A stretch of 64,000 nt of DNA. Origin: Solenopsis invicta. Lineage: Eukaryota > Arthropoda > Insecta > Hymenoptera > Formicidae. Of this stretch, positions 43,897 to 54,740 are shown piece after piece. The translations under genes and the position numbers were made by a program. Where the stretch lies: contig NC_052666.1 of the NCBI RefSeq assembly GCF_016802725.1, positions 563,001 to 627,000 on the forward strand. The letters run 5' to 3'. The notes below the pieces were generated by a model. It saw only the letters and a program-made list of their open reading frames with translations. It had not been told where the DNA came from and searched no databases. Numbering within the stretch: position 1 is the first letter of the stretch; every line of letters begins with the position of its first letter.

Positions 43897-46800
43897 CTGA
43901 AAAAAGTCCAAAGACTGATCGTTTCGATAGTATATAATAGTGTAATTTAATATTAACACATTCGCGACGAGCGTATTTTCGATCAGCGTTTCGCGTGGAC
44001 GGCGTGATCCGTCTTATGAATCATGAATTTATTGGAAACAGCAAGGATCAGAGGCTCGGGGAGGCTGATCACATTGACAGGACATGACTAATGCGCAGAG
44101 ATAGCGTGCATAATTTAGATACATAGAAATATTCGTCCCTTGCCTAGAAAGCGCTTGATTGATGGTAGTTTAGCAGAGTAAAAATTCGTATGCCATTTTA
44201 TATTTGTATTAGTGTTACTTTAAATAATTATTGGTCCGATCGAGGACAATAAGACTTACGCGAGCTTCCGTTGGCAATTCGTTAAGAAGGATCTTGTAAT
44301 GATTTTTGGCAGTGGTGTATTTGCCGTCGTCTCTCTCAATGATTTTCAAAATACTGAAGATCTTTGATCTCACTGAGCCAATCATATCGATTATGGTGGG
44401 ACTAACGTCTGTCGTAAACTGTGAACAATAGGTATCTTTCCACTGCTTAGTACCCATTTGAGGAAATTCAGGATCTGAAATTGCAAACGAATTTAATAGT
44501 AAATGGGAAATTGTAAGTAAGCTTTGCTTAATTTTTATGTTTCAATTTAGTTCTTAATTTGTAAAAATAATCAAAAAAATCTTTAGACAAATATTTCTTG
44601 AACAGAATGAATTTTTCTTCTTTCTCAGTTATTAAAAATATTTCACACACTTTTGATTTCAGAATTTTAATTATTTTTGAAAAATTTTAGAAAATTAAAA
44701 AAAAATGTGAAAGCACAATTAAACAAAAACGCCTTCATCTCCAACGGTCGTAATTAAATCTTAGTGCTTATATTTATTCATGTGATTTTATATACATCTT
44801 CAAATTCACTAAACTGCGCGCCGAATAGATTTTCAGTCAACCGCAGCTCTAAGTTGAATAAGAATTAATTAACATCACGTTTATTAAATTGAAATTAATT
44901 TAATAATAAATGCCGCTAACTCACATCTAAATATTAGAACTCTTTCCGCCTCGAAAAAACTGTAGTAAATTTGATAATATATATAAAATCACACGAATAA
45001 ATATAAGCCCTAACAATGCTACGAATTGTGAAACACGAAATCAGATGAGCTATGGTTTTTTCGAAAGGGGAGGTCGAGGGTATAAAAAGTGGCGGCCGCG
45101 TGAAGAGAAGTGTTCGAAACCTCGCAATGCCAATTTTTTTTTCAATAATAGCTACATTTATCAATTGTAATTAATTTTTATTATTCTTACAATTAGCAAG
45201 ATATTAATTGTTATATAGTTTATTATTTGTTACGTGAAACAAAATGTAATAATCAGAAAGTTTGCATATTTATTCAAGTTTACTTATTTATTTTTATTCT
45301 GACATTTCTGTACAATGTTGTAGGTGAAAATTTAAAAGCATTGGAAATATTTATGTATATATATCGTTTCGAGGCATGAGACCTAAATACAATGAATCTT
45401 TTGTATCTGCGTTAGAAAAGATTTTGGATCAGGTAGCTGTTCTCGTGTCAACTCATGCGCAAAGATCAACTTGAAAAATTTGTTAGGACTACATAGCATT
45501 CTCTTTGTCAGTATGTTCACGAGTATCAATCAGTAAAGAATTCTGCATTTATTCTCTTTATTACACAGTAAAAATGGAAGAAGCACACGTGGATTCATTT
45601 TTGAAGGAACATTTACAGATATCAACAAAATGTGATATTTCAAAAGAAGATTTAACCGCTAGCATCGCATATTTTAAAGGTATATATTTTGAATGTTCTT
45701 GTAAACGTTCAAAAAAATAGAGTGAGTCCCAGTTATAAAAAAATCTAATGTAATTTTTACAAACGTACTATTACAATTTGATTTTATTTATGCTGATCCA
45801 CCCCAACAAATTTCAAAAGTAGCTAAAGAGGTGGGTAGAAAAATATTTGAAAATTTTGTGAAAATGTTGGGGAAAAATTCAATTGTCAATAAAGTCGAAT
45901 ATATTGTGCCCGATAAAGAAGAAGTGGAGAAGAATTTGAAGAAGAGATAGAGCAAGCCACGTCATCATGTGATAAAGGATATGTGCCACTTGAAGAAACT
46001 GTTTCTTACGATAGAGTGCCTTTTGATATAAAAATTGTCACAACTTCAAATAAACATTCATATTGGAGTTTCAAATATTTACAGAAAAGATTTAAGCGAT
46101 ATTTACGCCGTAACAGTGAACTTCCGCGATTTAGGCAAGATATTTCAACAGGTGACACATTTGCAGGTAAAATGGAGTCTATTAAAAAAATGCTTATGAT
46201 CGATTAAAAATGTGCTACAATTTTCTTGGTACGCGTCAAAGTTAGTACATGAACGCGAAATTTTTAGTAATGTGAATCAATTATATTTTCCTGTAAACGT
46301 ACATACATGATATTAAATGTTCTTGTAAGACACGTTATTCTTTTATACAATGTTCATGGTGTACAGTCAATTTGTGTTTCCAATGCTTTTACGTAAATTT
46401 TCACCCACAACATTGTACAGCAATGTCAGAATTGTACAATGAATAAAAATAAATGAATAAACTTGAATAAATATGCAAACTTTCTGATTATTACATTTTC
46501 TTTCATATAACGAATAATATATAACGATTAATATCTTGCTAAGAATAATAAAAATTAATTACAATGATAAATGTAGCTATTATTAAAAAAAGAAAATTTA
46601 CACTGCTATGTTCAAACACCTCTCTTCACTCGGTCGCCAAGAACAAAGTAAAAGGCGTGTGCCTTATAGAGTTTTCGAGTGACGTGGGTTTTAACCCAGG
46701 TTCGACGCCATTTGTCGGAATCGTCCGTTCTAATTGGACAAATAGCGTCGAACCTGGATTAAAACCCACGTCACTCGAAAACCCTATTAGTCTTCTCAGA

Positions 46801-49800
46801 AACGAAGACCTATGCACTCAAACGCTTTGACTTTTTATACTCTCGACCCTTCCCCCCCCCGCCTCTTTTGAAAAAACTAACTGGCTCATCTAATTTCGTG
46901 TTTCACAATTCGTAGCATCTCTTTTAAGATTTAGCTACGACCGTTGAAGATGAAGGCGTTCTTGCTTAATTTGTGTTTTTATATTTCCGGTCGAATAATT
47001 TTTGATTTTTCTGTTTTTTTAAAAAAAAGTTAAGTTAAAATGGATTCTCTATGAAAGTGAAGTTAATTTCAAATAGAATTTCTGTAAAGGTTCCGTATGG
47101 ACTTTCGATTCGCGAAATTGTACCTGCTATGGAATTGTCGGCGTGTCTCTTGATACCGATCCTATCTTCCTCTTCTCGCCAAATAGTCGTGAGCAAAGAC
47201 ATTAGACCTCTCTTCTTATCAGCGCCTCTCCAGGTGCAGAGACACGGCCCGCAAAAAGTGTTATCGCAAATGTCGGTTAACGCACCAAGGTACAAACATC
47301 TTACGGGGTAGCTCGCGATATCGATGATGTCTAGCATAGAGTACAATCCACCGTTTTTCAGGAAAACCTGAAGACTCTCGGGACATCGCGTTATGCATTT
47401 CCAAATGTAAGCACCTATCGCTAATAACAGCCTGTTGAAAAATAAGAAGAAATCCGTTAATAATAATTATCTGCTTTTATTTTATTTTTAATTAAATTTG
47501 TAAAATTTATTATCCTTAATCCAAATATTTAATCATTAATTGACAAATATTTCAAACAATTTGTTAATTAAATTAACAAATTAATTAACGTAGAAAATTA
47601 CAATACGTCTACACTTTAAAATAACGTTTATGTAAATAATGTTTGCTGTCGCGAACGTTACCGCTGATCAACTTGGAAGTCCACGGTTTTTTGGTACAAA
47701 CACTTTGTAAAAATTTCCAAGACAAGCTCGACGCTTCGTTGTTCGCACATCTGTGGAACAGATGTTTGTTTTTTCGCAAGACCTTCTAGTGCGATCAGTA
47801 GCAACGTTAAAATTCGTTGCCTCTTCATCGTGAGCTTATCTAAACGCATTACATCGCTGATTAATTCTAAAATTCATAAAAGAAAATATATTTTATTAAG
47901 AATGATCATTATATATGACATATTAATATAAAATATATTTTGTAATCTTTCTTACTAATCAAAAGCGGTATCATTTCATGTTTTTGGAAATCCTCCAAAA
48001 GAAGAGCGTTGTCTTGCAAAATTATCGAGCAGACAGCTCTCGTAAAAATCATCGCAAGGTGCTCGTTGAATTCCACATCAAAAATTCTCTCGAGCATCGC
48101 CAGTAATCTGTGAGCATTAAAATATGTTTCATTTCGCTCCGCATTGAAATCCAATTAATTTTTTTTTTCACGTTTGTCTTTTTTTTTTACATAAAAGTGC
48201 CCCTGCGTTTTACGAATTCCGTCTCTATTCGTGGTGCTAACAGCGATAAGATATACATCGCGTGCTCTAAGAGAATCATCGACGAAGAATATCTCTTATT
48301 CTTTTTATCGTTCATACAGGATTTAATAATTCGGAGAATAATTGGCATGATCATCTCCTTTTGCATCACCTAAAACATTAAAAAGTTCTTCGTTAATGTA
48401 CTTTAAAACATTTTTTAAAATAAATTACTAAACTAGTTTTTACTAAACTAGACTTTAAGATTGAATCTTCAATTATAAAAGAAATCATAAAAATAAGATA
48501 AAAAATACTTTATATATATATTTTTAATATTATTGTTCAAAATTTAATATAAAATGAAATTGATGAGAGTTATTTACAAAGACATAAATGTCGATATCGG
48601 CGAGATGAGCGATGATCATGAGCAGGGTTTTTTTAAAGAAGAGGTCCTCGTCGTTGTCGGCGAATTTCACATTTTCCGTCCATATTTTAGTAGTGTCAGA
48701 GTCAATTGCGGATAAGAGATTGACGATATCCTCCGCGATACCGCTGCTGACTAGATCCCACGAAGGTAAAGCCACGATTCCAGCGAGGATCAATGCGGCG
48801 ATGTCGTTCCTGATCCTCAAATTGACGGCGCAGTATTGAGCGCGAATTATCTGTCGCTGGAAGGAATACTTTAAGCCCCTGCGCTACGTAAAAAAAATCA
48901 TGTATTTTATGTTTGGTAGCTACATAAACATTTAAGTAACAACGTAAAATAATAAAGAAGTATTTAAGTTTCAAAGAAAGAACAGTGCGTTTATAGGACA
49001 AAATTAAATAACACGTTTATCCTATTATTTTTCCATCGCTCATTCATCTTTGAATTCTTAATTGACAATCAATTGAGACGCGTTATCAATAAATAATACC
49101 ACATGGCGCATTGCTTGGGCGATGGGAGGTCCTTCAGGTGTTCCGGTGGCATTTTAGGAGATAACGCCGACCTCATAAGGCTCCACAAGAGTTTCATTAT
49201 CAAGAGCGCGATGTCCCATGGATATTCGTTTCCCTCGAGAGATACGTCCGGCGGTCTGGCGCAACGCAGCTGCGTTGCATAAGGAAGGTCCATCCTGGTG
49301 AGCAGCGTATTCAGCACGCCGGCTTGCAGCATTCTGTAACCTTTATTCGGGAACGTATGTACGAAATGTTATATCCTGTGCACGAGAAAGCGAGAAGAGA
49401 GACGCCAGAGGCATTCTCCCCGCGACTGAACCTTCGTTTTAACGTTCGGTCATTCATGCGCGTATTAATCGTTAGAATAATATTTGAATAAATTATGCGC
49501 TTGATTTCTAAGCATTCGGCATGGTAATCTTCTTGACTACGTTAGAAAACTCTTTTACCTTTAAGAACCTCGAATTATATGTTTTGAAGAGATTTTTAAA
49601 AAATATTCCTTTCGCTCGAAACGTTTCAGAAAGATTCATTGAGAGGAAACAATATTTTTGTAACAATTTGAGTATATTTCGATTCGCAACTACTCACAAC
49701 ACTGATTCGAGATCGAGGCGAGCATGTAGGCTAGTTCTAAAATCTTCGGGTATATTTTCGGCATAGCAGCCTCCAGCAATTCGACAATGATAATTGGCAA

Positions 49801-50858
49801 TCTGGAATCCTCCATGGCTCGATGACGAAGATCCAATTTTACTGCCGCGACGTTCGTCGGTTTCGTCTGCTTGATTAGTAAACAATCGAGAGCTTTGTGG
49901 ATCCGTTGAACGTCTTCCTCAGCGGGCAAAACTGTCAGAAGATAACCGAGCAAGGTAAAATAATGCTCCATTATAACGGAGCTAATGAGACTCTCGGAAG
50001 TTTGTTTCAGCAAAGGCGGTTGACTGCACAACTGCAACATCCTGTCCAGATGTATCCGATAGTCGTTGGTTTCTCTGGCCTTCCAAGCTAGAAATTCTAG
50101 CACTTTCATTACAGCCGGCAGATGTTTGATTGGCTGAAAGGTGTCGTTTAAGAAACACACCGAGAAACGATTGAGAAATATCGAATAAACTGGAGCATTT
50201 TGTAAAAGCAGGTGAAAGCAAGATGAATATCATAAATAAAAGAGAAATTAATTTTCAATAAATTTGATCACTAATTTTTAAGTAACGTTTTTGTTAAAAA
50301 CGATATTATTGAAGATCTCAAGGATATTTTTTATTAATTAATTATATATCAACACTCGTCTATCTATTTACAATTATTCCCGAAAGTGAATGAATATATT
50401 TCGTGTCTGTAAATTATAATTTTTAGGAGCGTAGAGGATGTAACGTCCCTAACAGCACACGATATCTAATGAATATTGGGATATCGTATAAATATACATA
50501 TGGTTTTATGACATTGTGCAAATATTCATACGATATCTCGCGCTTTTTATTATTTTACCAAATTTAATAAATTCCATTAATTCTCATCTAAAGAGATTTT
50601 TATTTTTAACGCGTGCAGATCAAAGGATACATAACCGTCGTCGCCAATCTCAAGTAGATAATCGGACAAAAGTCGCGATATGCGCGTAACGTGATCGTTG
50701 GTGACAGGATCCGATACGAGTTCTCGCAGCTTCTTTATAGTATAATCCGCATTTATCCGGCGACATTTTTCTTCCTCCTTCAAACGTGGTCCTGGACAAT
50801 CACAGTTAATGTATTTCTCTTCGGTAGTAACTCGGCGATCCTGCCGTTTTCGCTCCAT
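43426..50858 (-). CDS. CFAP69: Cilia- and flagella-associated protein 69, whole gene span
   Basis: Coding exons in transcript order are 50858-50631, 50133-49694, 49333-49100, 48878-48578, 48369-48191, 48107-47956, 47866-47662, 47431-47124, 44474-44260 and 43896-43426. The sum is 2733 nt, or 910 residues and TAA, against about 940 in vertebrates. The product is an alpha-helical ARM-type repeat protein with neither signal nor membrane segment. The exons match vertebrate CFAP69 in order from the N-terminal helices to the C-terminal coiled coil. The clearest stretches are the LLTTIWREEED...GIKR region (vertebrate LLIKLWRKEEKELGVKR) and EARVTLCCVDMY (EDFVTLCIIHRY). CFAP69 is an axonemal protein needed for sperm flagella and olfactory cilia in mammals. 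In an insect, sperm and chordotonal or olfactory cilia are the likely sites (inference). An in-frame TAA lies just before the first Met. Confidence 0.92.
44260..44474 (-). CDS. CFAP69: CFAP69 exon 9
   Basis: Residues 683-754. Acceptor GCAATTTCAG, donor CGC|GTAAGT. It encodes the helix SVRSKIFSILKIIE, equivalent to vertebrate NIRAKIYAILGKLD, and ends LPTEAR. It lies 2.65 kb from exon 8 because of the repetitive element in intron 8. Phase 1 in, phase 0 out. Confidence 0.9.
44766..45008. repeat. MITE nested in left arm of the intron 8 element
   Basis: Inverted ends GCTTATATTTATTCATGTGA and TCACACGAATAAATATAAGC. The flanking arm sequences join directly in the right arm (around 46915-46930), so this is an insertion. 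Confidence 0.8.
45574..46446 (+). pseudogene. Decayed transposon-like protein with Cys-rich C-terminus
   Basis: The recognisable pieces lie in different frames. First is a segment starting MEEAHVDSFLKEHLQI (45574-45720), then a lysine-rich segment after 45800 ending with a frameshift near 45940, then a run at 45983-46207 (containing HSYWSFKYLQKRFKRYLRR). Last is a Cys-rich end at 46312-46446 with pattern CxC...CxxC....CxxC....HxxxHC. That zinc-binding pattern resembles the C-terminus of piggyBac-type transposases (family knowledge), but no catalytic Asp triad could be recognised, so the identity stays open. Stops and frameshifts make it non-functional. Confidence 0.5.
46639..46828. repeat. 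Palindromic insert in right arm of the intron 8 element
   Basis: The core 46669-46793 is a near-perfect palindrome. The left half contains TTTTCGAGTGACGTGGGTTT and CCCAGGTTCGACGC, the right half their complement, with a 40-bp centre. The left arm has no counterpart (CGGCCGCCACTTTTTATAC reads straight through at about 45085-45105). Confidence 0.8.
47124..47431 (-). CDS. CFAP69: CFAP69 exon 8
   Basis: Residues 580-682 plus one base. Acceptor TTTTCAACAG. It carries LLLAIGAYIWKCITRCPES and the signature SLLTTIWREEEDRIGIKR. The donor is taken as GCAG|GTACAA at 47123. The open frame runs on for another 30 codons, but only this donor gives both the right phase and a good splice consensus. A weaker in-phase option is GAAA|GTCCAT, 21 bases on, so the last few residues are less certain. 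Confidence 0.87.
47662..47866 (-). CDS. CFAP69: CFAP69 exon 7
   Basis: Residues 512-579 plus two bases. Acceptor GAATTTTAG, donor CG|GTAACG. It contains RILTLLLIALEGLAKKQ and CEQRSVELVLEIFTK, aligned with vertebrate DILLILSGLCENHIQRK and GVDIVLHVMKTDPRK. Phase 1 in, phase 2 out. Confidence 0.9.
47956..48107 (-). CDS. CFAP69: CFAP69 exon 6
   Basis: Residues 461-511 plus one base. Acceptor GCTCACAG, donor A|GTAAGA. It starts LLAMLERIFDVEF, equivalent to vertebrate VLAFLEW, and continues with a helical stretch ending HEMIPLLI. Phase 2 in, phase 1 out. 152 nt. Confidence 0.88.
48191..48369 (-). CDS. CFAP69: CFAP69 exon 5
   Basis: Residues 402-460 plus two bases. Acceptor ATGTTTTAG, donor TTTAT|GTAAAA. 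It reads VMQKEMIMPIILRIIKSCM, then LLEHAMYILSLLAPRIETEF, matching the vertebrate helix LQLHAIATLSSVAPLLIEEY. Phase 0 in, phase 2 out. Confidence 0.88.
48578..48878 (-). CDS. CFAP69: CFAP69 exon 4
   Basis: Residues 301-401. Acceptor GTAGCGCAG, donor TTT|GTAAAT. It carries LRIRNDIAALILAGIVALPSW, the counterpart of vertebrate LRNDILVITTIIAQNPEAP, then SGIAEDIVNLLSAIDSD and FFKKTLLMIIAHLADID. Phase 2 in, phase 0 out. Confidence 0.88.
49100..49333 (-). CDS. CFAP69: CFAP69 exon 3
   Basis: Residues 223-300 plus two bases of 301. Acceptor GGTTACAG, donor TG|GTATTA. It starts MLQAGVLNTLLTRMD and contains IALLIMKLLWSLM, aligning with the vertebrate ILWNLL helix. Phase 2 at both ends. The alternative donor AT|GTGGTA, 3 bases earlier, would also keep frame, so the last residue is uncertain. 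Confidence 0.85.
49694..50133 (-). CDS. CFAP69: CFAP69 exon 2
   Basis: Residues 77-222 plus two bases. The acceptor ACACCTTTCAG lies inside a longer open frame and was chosen because PIKHLPAVMKVLEFLAWK aligns with vertebrate LRDLAQIFKILNLCSGK. Later blocks also align: RMLQLCSQPPLLKQ, and YFTLLGYLLTVLPAEEDVQR. The phase of exon 3 requires the donor TGTTGTGA|GTAGTT. A better-looking GTGAGT lies 4 bases earlier and would create a stop at the junction. Confidence 0.85.
50446..50545. repeat. Family D repeat in CFAP69 intron 1
   Basis: Starts CCCTAACAGCACACGATATC and ends CATACGATATCTCGCGC. It is in the intron between CFAP69 exons 1 and 2. A shorter relative of 61841-61987. Confidence 0.7.
50631..50858 (-). 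CDS. CFAP69: CFAP69 exon 1
   Basis: 76 codons from ATG at 50858, ending TTAT|GTATCC in phase 0. A basic start (MERKRQDRR), a short Cys/Pro segment, then the helix YTIKKLRELVSD that matches the vertebrate N-terminal helix NRVIKLLEETDK. The open frame continues 54 bases past the donor. The stop there is intronic, because the homology resumes exactly at the next exon (GDDGY-PIKHLPAVMKVLEFL). Confidence 0.83.
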
Positions 50859-51343
50859 TCCGCGGTAAATTAGTTATAGTTACGGAATATGGTTATACAA
50901 ATTATACTGTAATCGTCGGTCTTGATCGAACATTAATCGTCGATAATAAATTAACTTCACGTCGCGAATCGACTGTGTCTTGTTCCGCTCACGATGTATG
51001 TGTGTTACATATCGTGACCGACGTTGATTCCGGTTCTCTTCCACGTGATACGTTATCGGTAAATTAAGACGGCTCGAATCTCGATGAGATGAGAAACGCT
51101 CCAAAAGAAAGATCCGCATACCGAACCGGTAACACGTGTTTACACGGAGATTGATATAAGAACCGACGATGTTCGCATTAAAACTGCAATCGGATAATGG
51201 CAGTTTATGCCAAATATTGAATTTGTTGAATTAAAATTTACGGGGATTTCAATGCTCACTAATGAATTAAAACAATGAAATAATTTTCTTTATATCTCGT
51301 AATTAATATTTTATTTAAAAAAATTTTTTTTTATATATTTTAA
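50859..51343 (-). promoter_or_regulatory. Short upstream region of CFAP69 (candidate promoter)
   Basis: Unique-looking sequence between the CFAP69 start codon and the edge of the large inverted repeat at 51344. I see no TATA box and cannot assign an X-box (RFX site) by eye. The 480 bp here is all the non-repetitive upstream space available, so the basal promoter probably lies within it. This is positional inference only. Confidence 0.25.
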
Positions 51344-52889
51344 CCAGAGAGGCACCGAAGAGCGGCAATGCCGACATTTTTTTCTATAACGCTCGAATTC
51401 CTAACTCACTAACGACTCACATTCCGGAATGTGAACTAAAATCACATCCATTTTGCGACACTGCCGATAAAAATGGTTCAAGTCTGTGCTAAAATCACGT
51501 AGTAGACCAGTATTCATGTAGATTCTTATTTCGAATATTTAAGACTATCTTATAATATTTAAGATGATACTTAAGACGGTTTTAAATATTAGAATCGACT
51601 ATTATGAATCTTGACTTTTGGCTAACACGCGCGCTGCGTGCTACTCCTTTCTAAAAAAAAAGAACATGAAAAAAATATATCGAAGTTATTTTATTGCAGT
51701 CGCTTTTCCGCGATGCCTATTGGTTCTCTCGCTGCGTTGACTTCGTGAGCGACTATCATCGCGGAAATCGCGTATTTGACTATGTGTATTGAGGAGCTAA
51801 TAGTAATTTTCCTTTAATCCGTAAAAAAATACGGATGCGATTGCTCGATACTATTTGATCTTGCGCAGGACTTTTGCAAAGCATCGAAATACAATGGGAA
51901 AATTGATTTTTGTAATACAAACATAAGATTTAAAAATTAAAACTGCGCTTAAAATCAATAAGTTCAAAAGTTACTTTTTACACACCTAGAGAAAGGTTTC
52001 TTTGAGTAAAAAAATATTTCTGAGACTCAAAGAAATTCGTGCACTGCTATACGGTTAAAGAAAAGTTTCTTTGACTTGAAAAAATTTTTTGATTGTTCCT
52101 TTTAGAATTAAAGATACAATTTGGTTGAGCAACGCAAATTTTATTTAAATAAAAGAAATATATTTTTAAAATTAGAACAATTAAATTATTTTTACATTTT
52201 TATTGATACTTTCTTTGAATTAAATAATTATTTGTTTAAATTAAGTAATTTGAACAAATAATTTATTTACTTTTAAAAAGGCTAATAACGTTATTTCTTT
52301 GATTGATAATTTATTAAACGATTTACAGATTGTTTACGAAATTAGGCGGATTCAAATGGGGATGCGTTAAATCTTAAAATTTTTACAAACTTTGCAAAGC
52401 TCCACGGCGTGAAATAAAAATTACAAATGCGGTTTACAATATTTAAAAGCGCGAATCTTTACTTTTAATTTATGTATTTACTGAGCGTTGATTTTTTTCA
52501 CCGAGTTATTCAACATGGAAATAAAAATGGCTTTTTACGCATTTAAAAATTCCTTTCTTCCTTCTCCTTTCATTTTTTATTATTTTATTTGTTTACTTTC
52601 GTATATCCAACGTTTTATAATATCTGTCCGTTTCTTATATGTGATTTTTCCTGACAAAAAAGAAAATATTTTCACAAATAAATTTTTATTTCTATATTAA
52701 TATTTTAAAATATTACACCTGATTCAGCGGTTATTAAAAATGTATATTATTCTTTTATAATCGCTCTCCTATCTTATTTTTCTTTCACTTTTTATTGTTC
52801 ATTTTAAACTCTTTCTTTTCTTTGTTTTTCTTCATTTAACATTTTTTCTTTATAATCTTTTTTATACAAATAAATTTTTAACTTTGATA

Positions 52890-53032
52890 AAAAGGTAATA
52901 AATTAAAGTTTATACGTTTCAAAAATAACTAGTTAAAGTTAAAAATTAAATCATTTAAAATCAATTAAGTTAAGTTAAGAGTTATTAACTTTATTATTTA
53001 ACTTTTAATTTTTTAATTATTCAACCCTACAA
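52890..53032. repeat. AT-rich dispersed repeat, family C fragment
   Basis: It carries CAAAAATAACTAGTTAAAGT, TTAAGTTAAGAGTTATTAAC and ends TTCAACCCTAC, the terminal style of family C, in opposite orientation. It lies in the loop of the large inverted repeat. Confidence 0.6.
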
Positions 53033-53110
53033 ATGAGTCGCGAGACGGTGTATGACGATTTGTAATGACGGTGCGATGCAAGAAGATCTCCCTAAAAGTC
53101 ATTGATCAAG

Positions 53111-53665
53111 AGACGCGGCAGTGTTGCTATCAGGGACGCTTTCTCGCGCATGCGAATTATAGCCAACAATAAATTTAGGGCCGTAACATGGCACGTTGTC
53201 TCACAGATTATATGATTTTATTTCTTATTGTTATTATTTTATATAATTTTATTTGATTATTTAATCTCATTACAGATAATTTTACACGAAGACTTCGTAA
53301 AGATCTTAAAGTGATTTCGGAGATATTGTCCCACGATTATATCAAGTGGTTACCCTCTCGAATACCTTCTTTTTACTAAATGTGATACTTCATTGAGCTT
53401 GTATCTGAATGCACATGCGCGAGAAAGCGTCCCTGATAGCAACACTGAGACGCGGTAGTCTCGCACGGTCCCATAAGATAGGCAGCACGCCGCGCGCCAT
53501 CTGGCCCACCTCCCCACTCTCCTCGGTCGCCCGGTCATTCACGCTATCAGAGGCGCGCGTGGCCGACAGGCTGCACGTGCGCCTCGAGTAGTGTGAATGG
53601 CCGAGCGACCTTGAAGAGTGGGGAGGCGGGCCAGACAGCGCGCGGCGTGCCGCACCGTGCGCGGT
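53111..53665. repeat. GC-rich nested palindromes in the loop of the large inverted repeat
   Basis: Two inverted pairs. The segment 53111-53158 (AGTGTTGCTATCAGGGACGC and flanks) is repeated inverted at 53408-53457. The segment 53461-53555 is repeated inverted at 53590-53665 (for example GGCCCACCTCCCCACTCT against AGAGTGGGGAGGCGGGCC). The overlapping open frames on both strands here are a by-product of the symmetry. Confidence 0.8.
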
Positions 53666-54740
53666 CAACAACCCGAGTGGGACATTTAACAAGAGACGGC
53701 GCGGCGCTCGGAGTCTCTCGCTGCGCGAGACTGTTGTTGCTTCGGTTATTGTTGAATAACTCGGTGATAAAAAATCGTACAGCGCTCAACAAATACGCGA
53801 ATTAAAGGTAAAGATTCGCGCTTTCGAATGCTATAAACCGTATTTGCGTGCAATTTTTACTTCACGCCGTGAAGCTTTGCAAAGTTTGTAAAATATTTTG
53901 AGATTTCACGCATCCCCATTTAAATCCGCGTAAACAACTATGTTACTTCGTAAACAATCTGTAAATTGTTTAATAAATTATCAATCTCGAAACTAGAGAT
54001 TTCAAGCTTTAAAATGTGTTTCTGAACATTTTTTTACAATCATTTTTTAACGAAGTTATACTCTCTTGAATTTTGTCTATTTTTGAGAGTTAGAATAGAT
54101 GCTTTAATTTTGCTGTCAAATATATTTGGTCACATAAAATATTTTTTACTTTTCTAAATATGTAGTAAAGTTATATTAGATTCGATAATACATTTACAAT
54201 AGAAAAATACAATTATTTTTGGACATTATTTTTGAACTTTAAATACAATAATACAATAACACTTTAAATAAAATAATGAAAAAATAATCGAAAACAAGAG
54301 AGATAATATTCAGTATACATACGACACTTTAGACATTCGAGGAATTTAGCTGACACACGACCTTGGTGTTTGTTGCTCTTTTGTACAGCGCACTGTGTTT
54401 ACGCAAAGTCGCCGCGCTATCATTCACGTTCCGAGAATCGAGCGAGCATGTAGAATTGTCGCGATCCGCCCCGTGTGTTATCTCGCGAAATATCAACTGA
54501 ATCATGTACTTGCACTTTTGAATGGTCCATCGCGCGTTTCAATTAATTATTAACTCCGCTTTATTAATCACGTCATATTATGTGGTTCCAGGTTAAACCC
54601 GCCAGCTTCATTTTTGAATTATTAACGAAAGGCCGTAGATCGAAATAGCTTCATAGCTTATTCGCGCGCGTACGATAATGCTTTGATTTTTCCGTCGTAC
54701 TATAATAAAGAATTTTGTGATTGTGACGTGAACGTCGGGA

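Larger units (their letters stand above)
44700..46995. mobile_element. Long-inverted-repeat element in CFAP69 intron 8
   Basis: Arms of about 400 bp (excluding inserts) at 44700-45350 and 46380-46995 are inverted copies. Matching blocks include GCCTTCATCTCCAACGGTCG with GACCGTTGAAGATGAAGGCG, GCTACGAATTGTGAAACACG with its complement at 46895-46920, and ATAATCAGAAAGTTTGCATA with its complement near 46475. The centre (about 45350-46380) holds decayed coding sequence on the plus strand. Each arm has one further foldback insert with no counterpart in the other arm. It is inferred to be a degenerate DNA transposon; its family is uncertain. Confidence 0.75.

Noticed and set aside
46564..46830. Near-identical frames on both strands sharing SSDVGFNPGST-type sequence
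   Set aside because: The resemblance arises because the DNA is a palindrome. It is not a gene pair.
53350..53805. Several open frames on both strands in the GC-rich palindrome
   Set aside because: They are symmetric products of the inverted repeat, reading the two halves in opposite directions.
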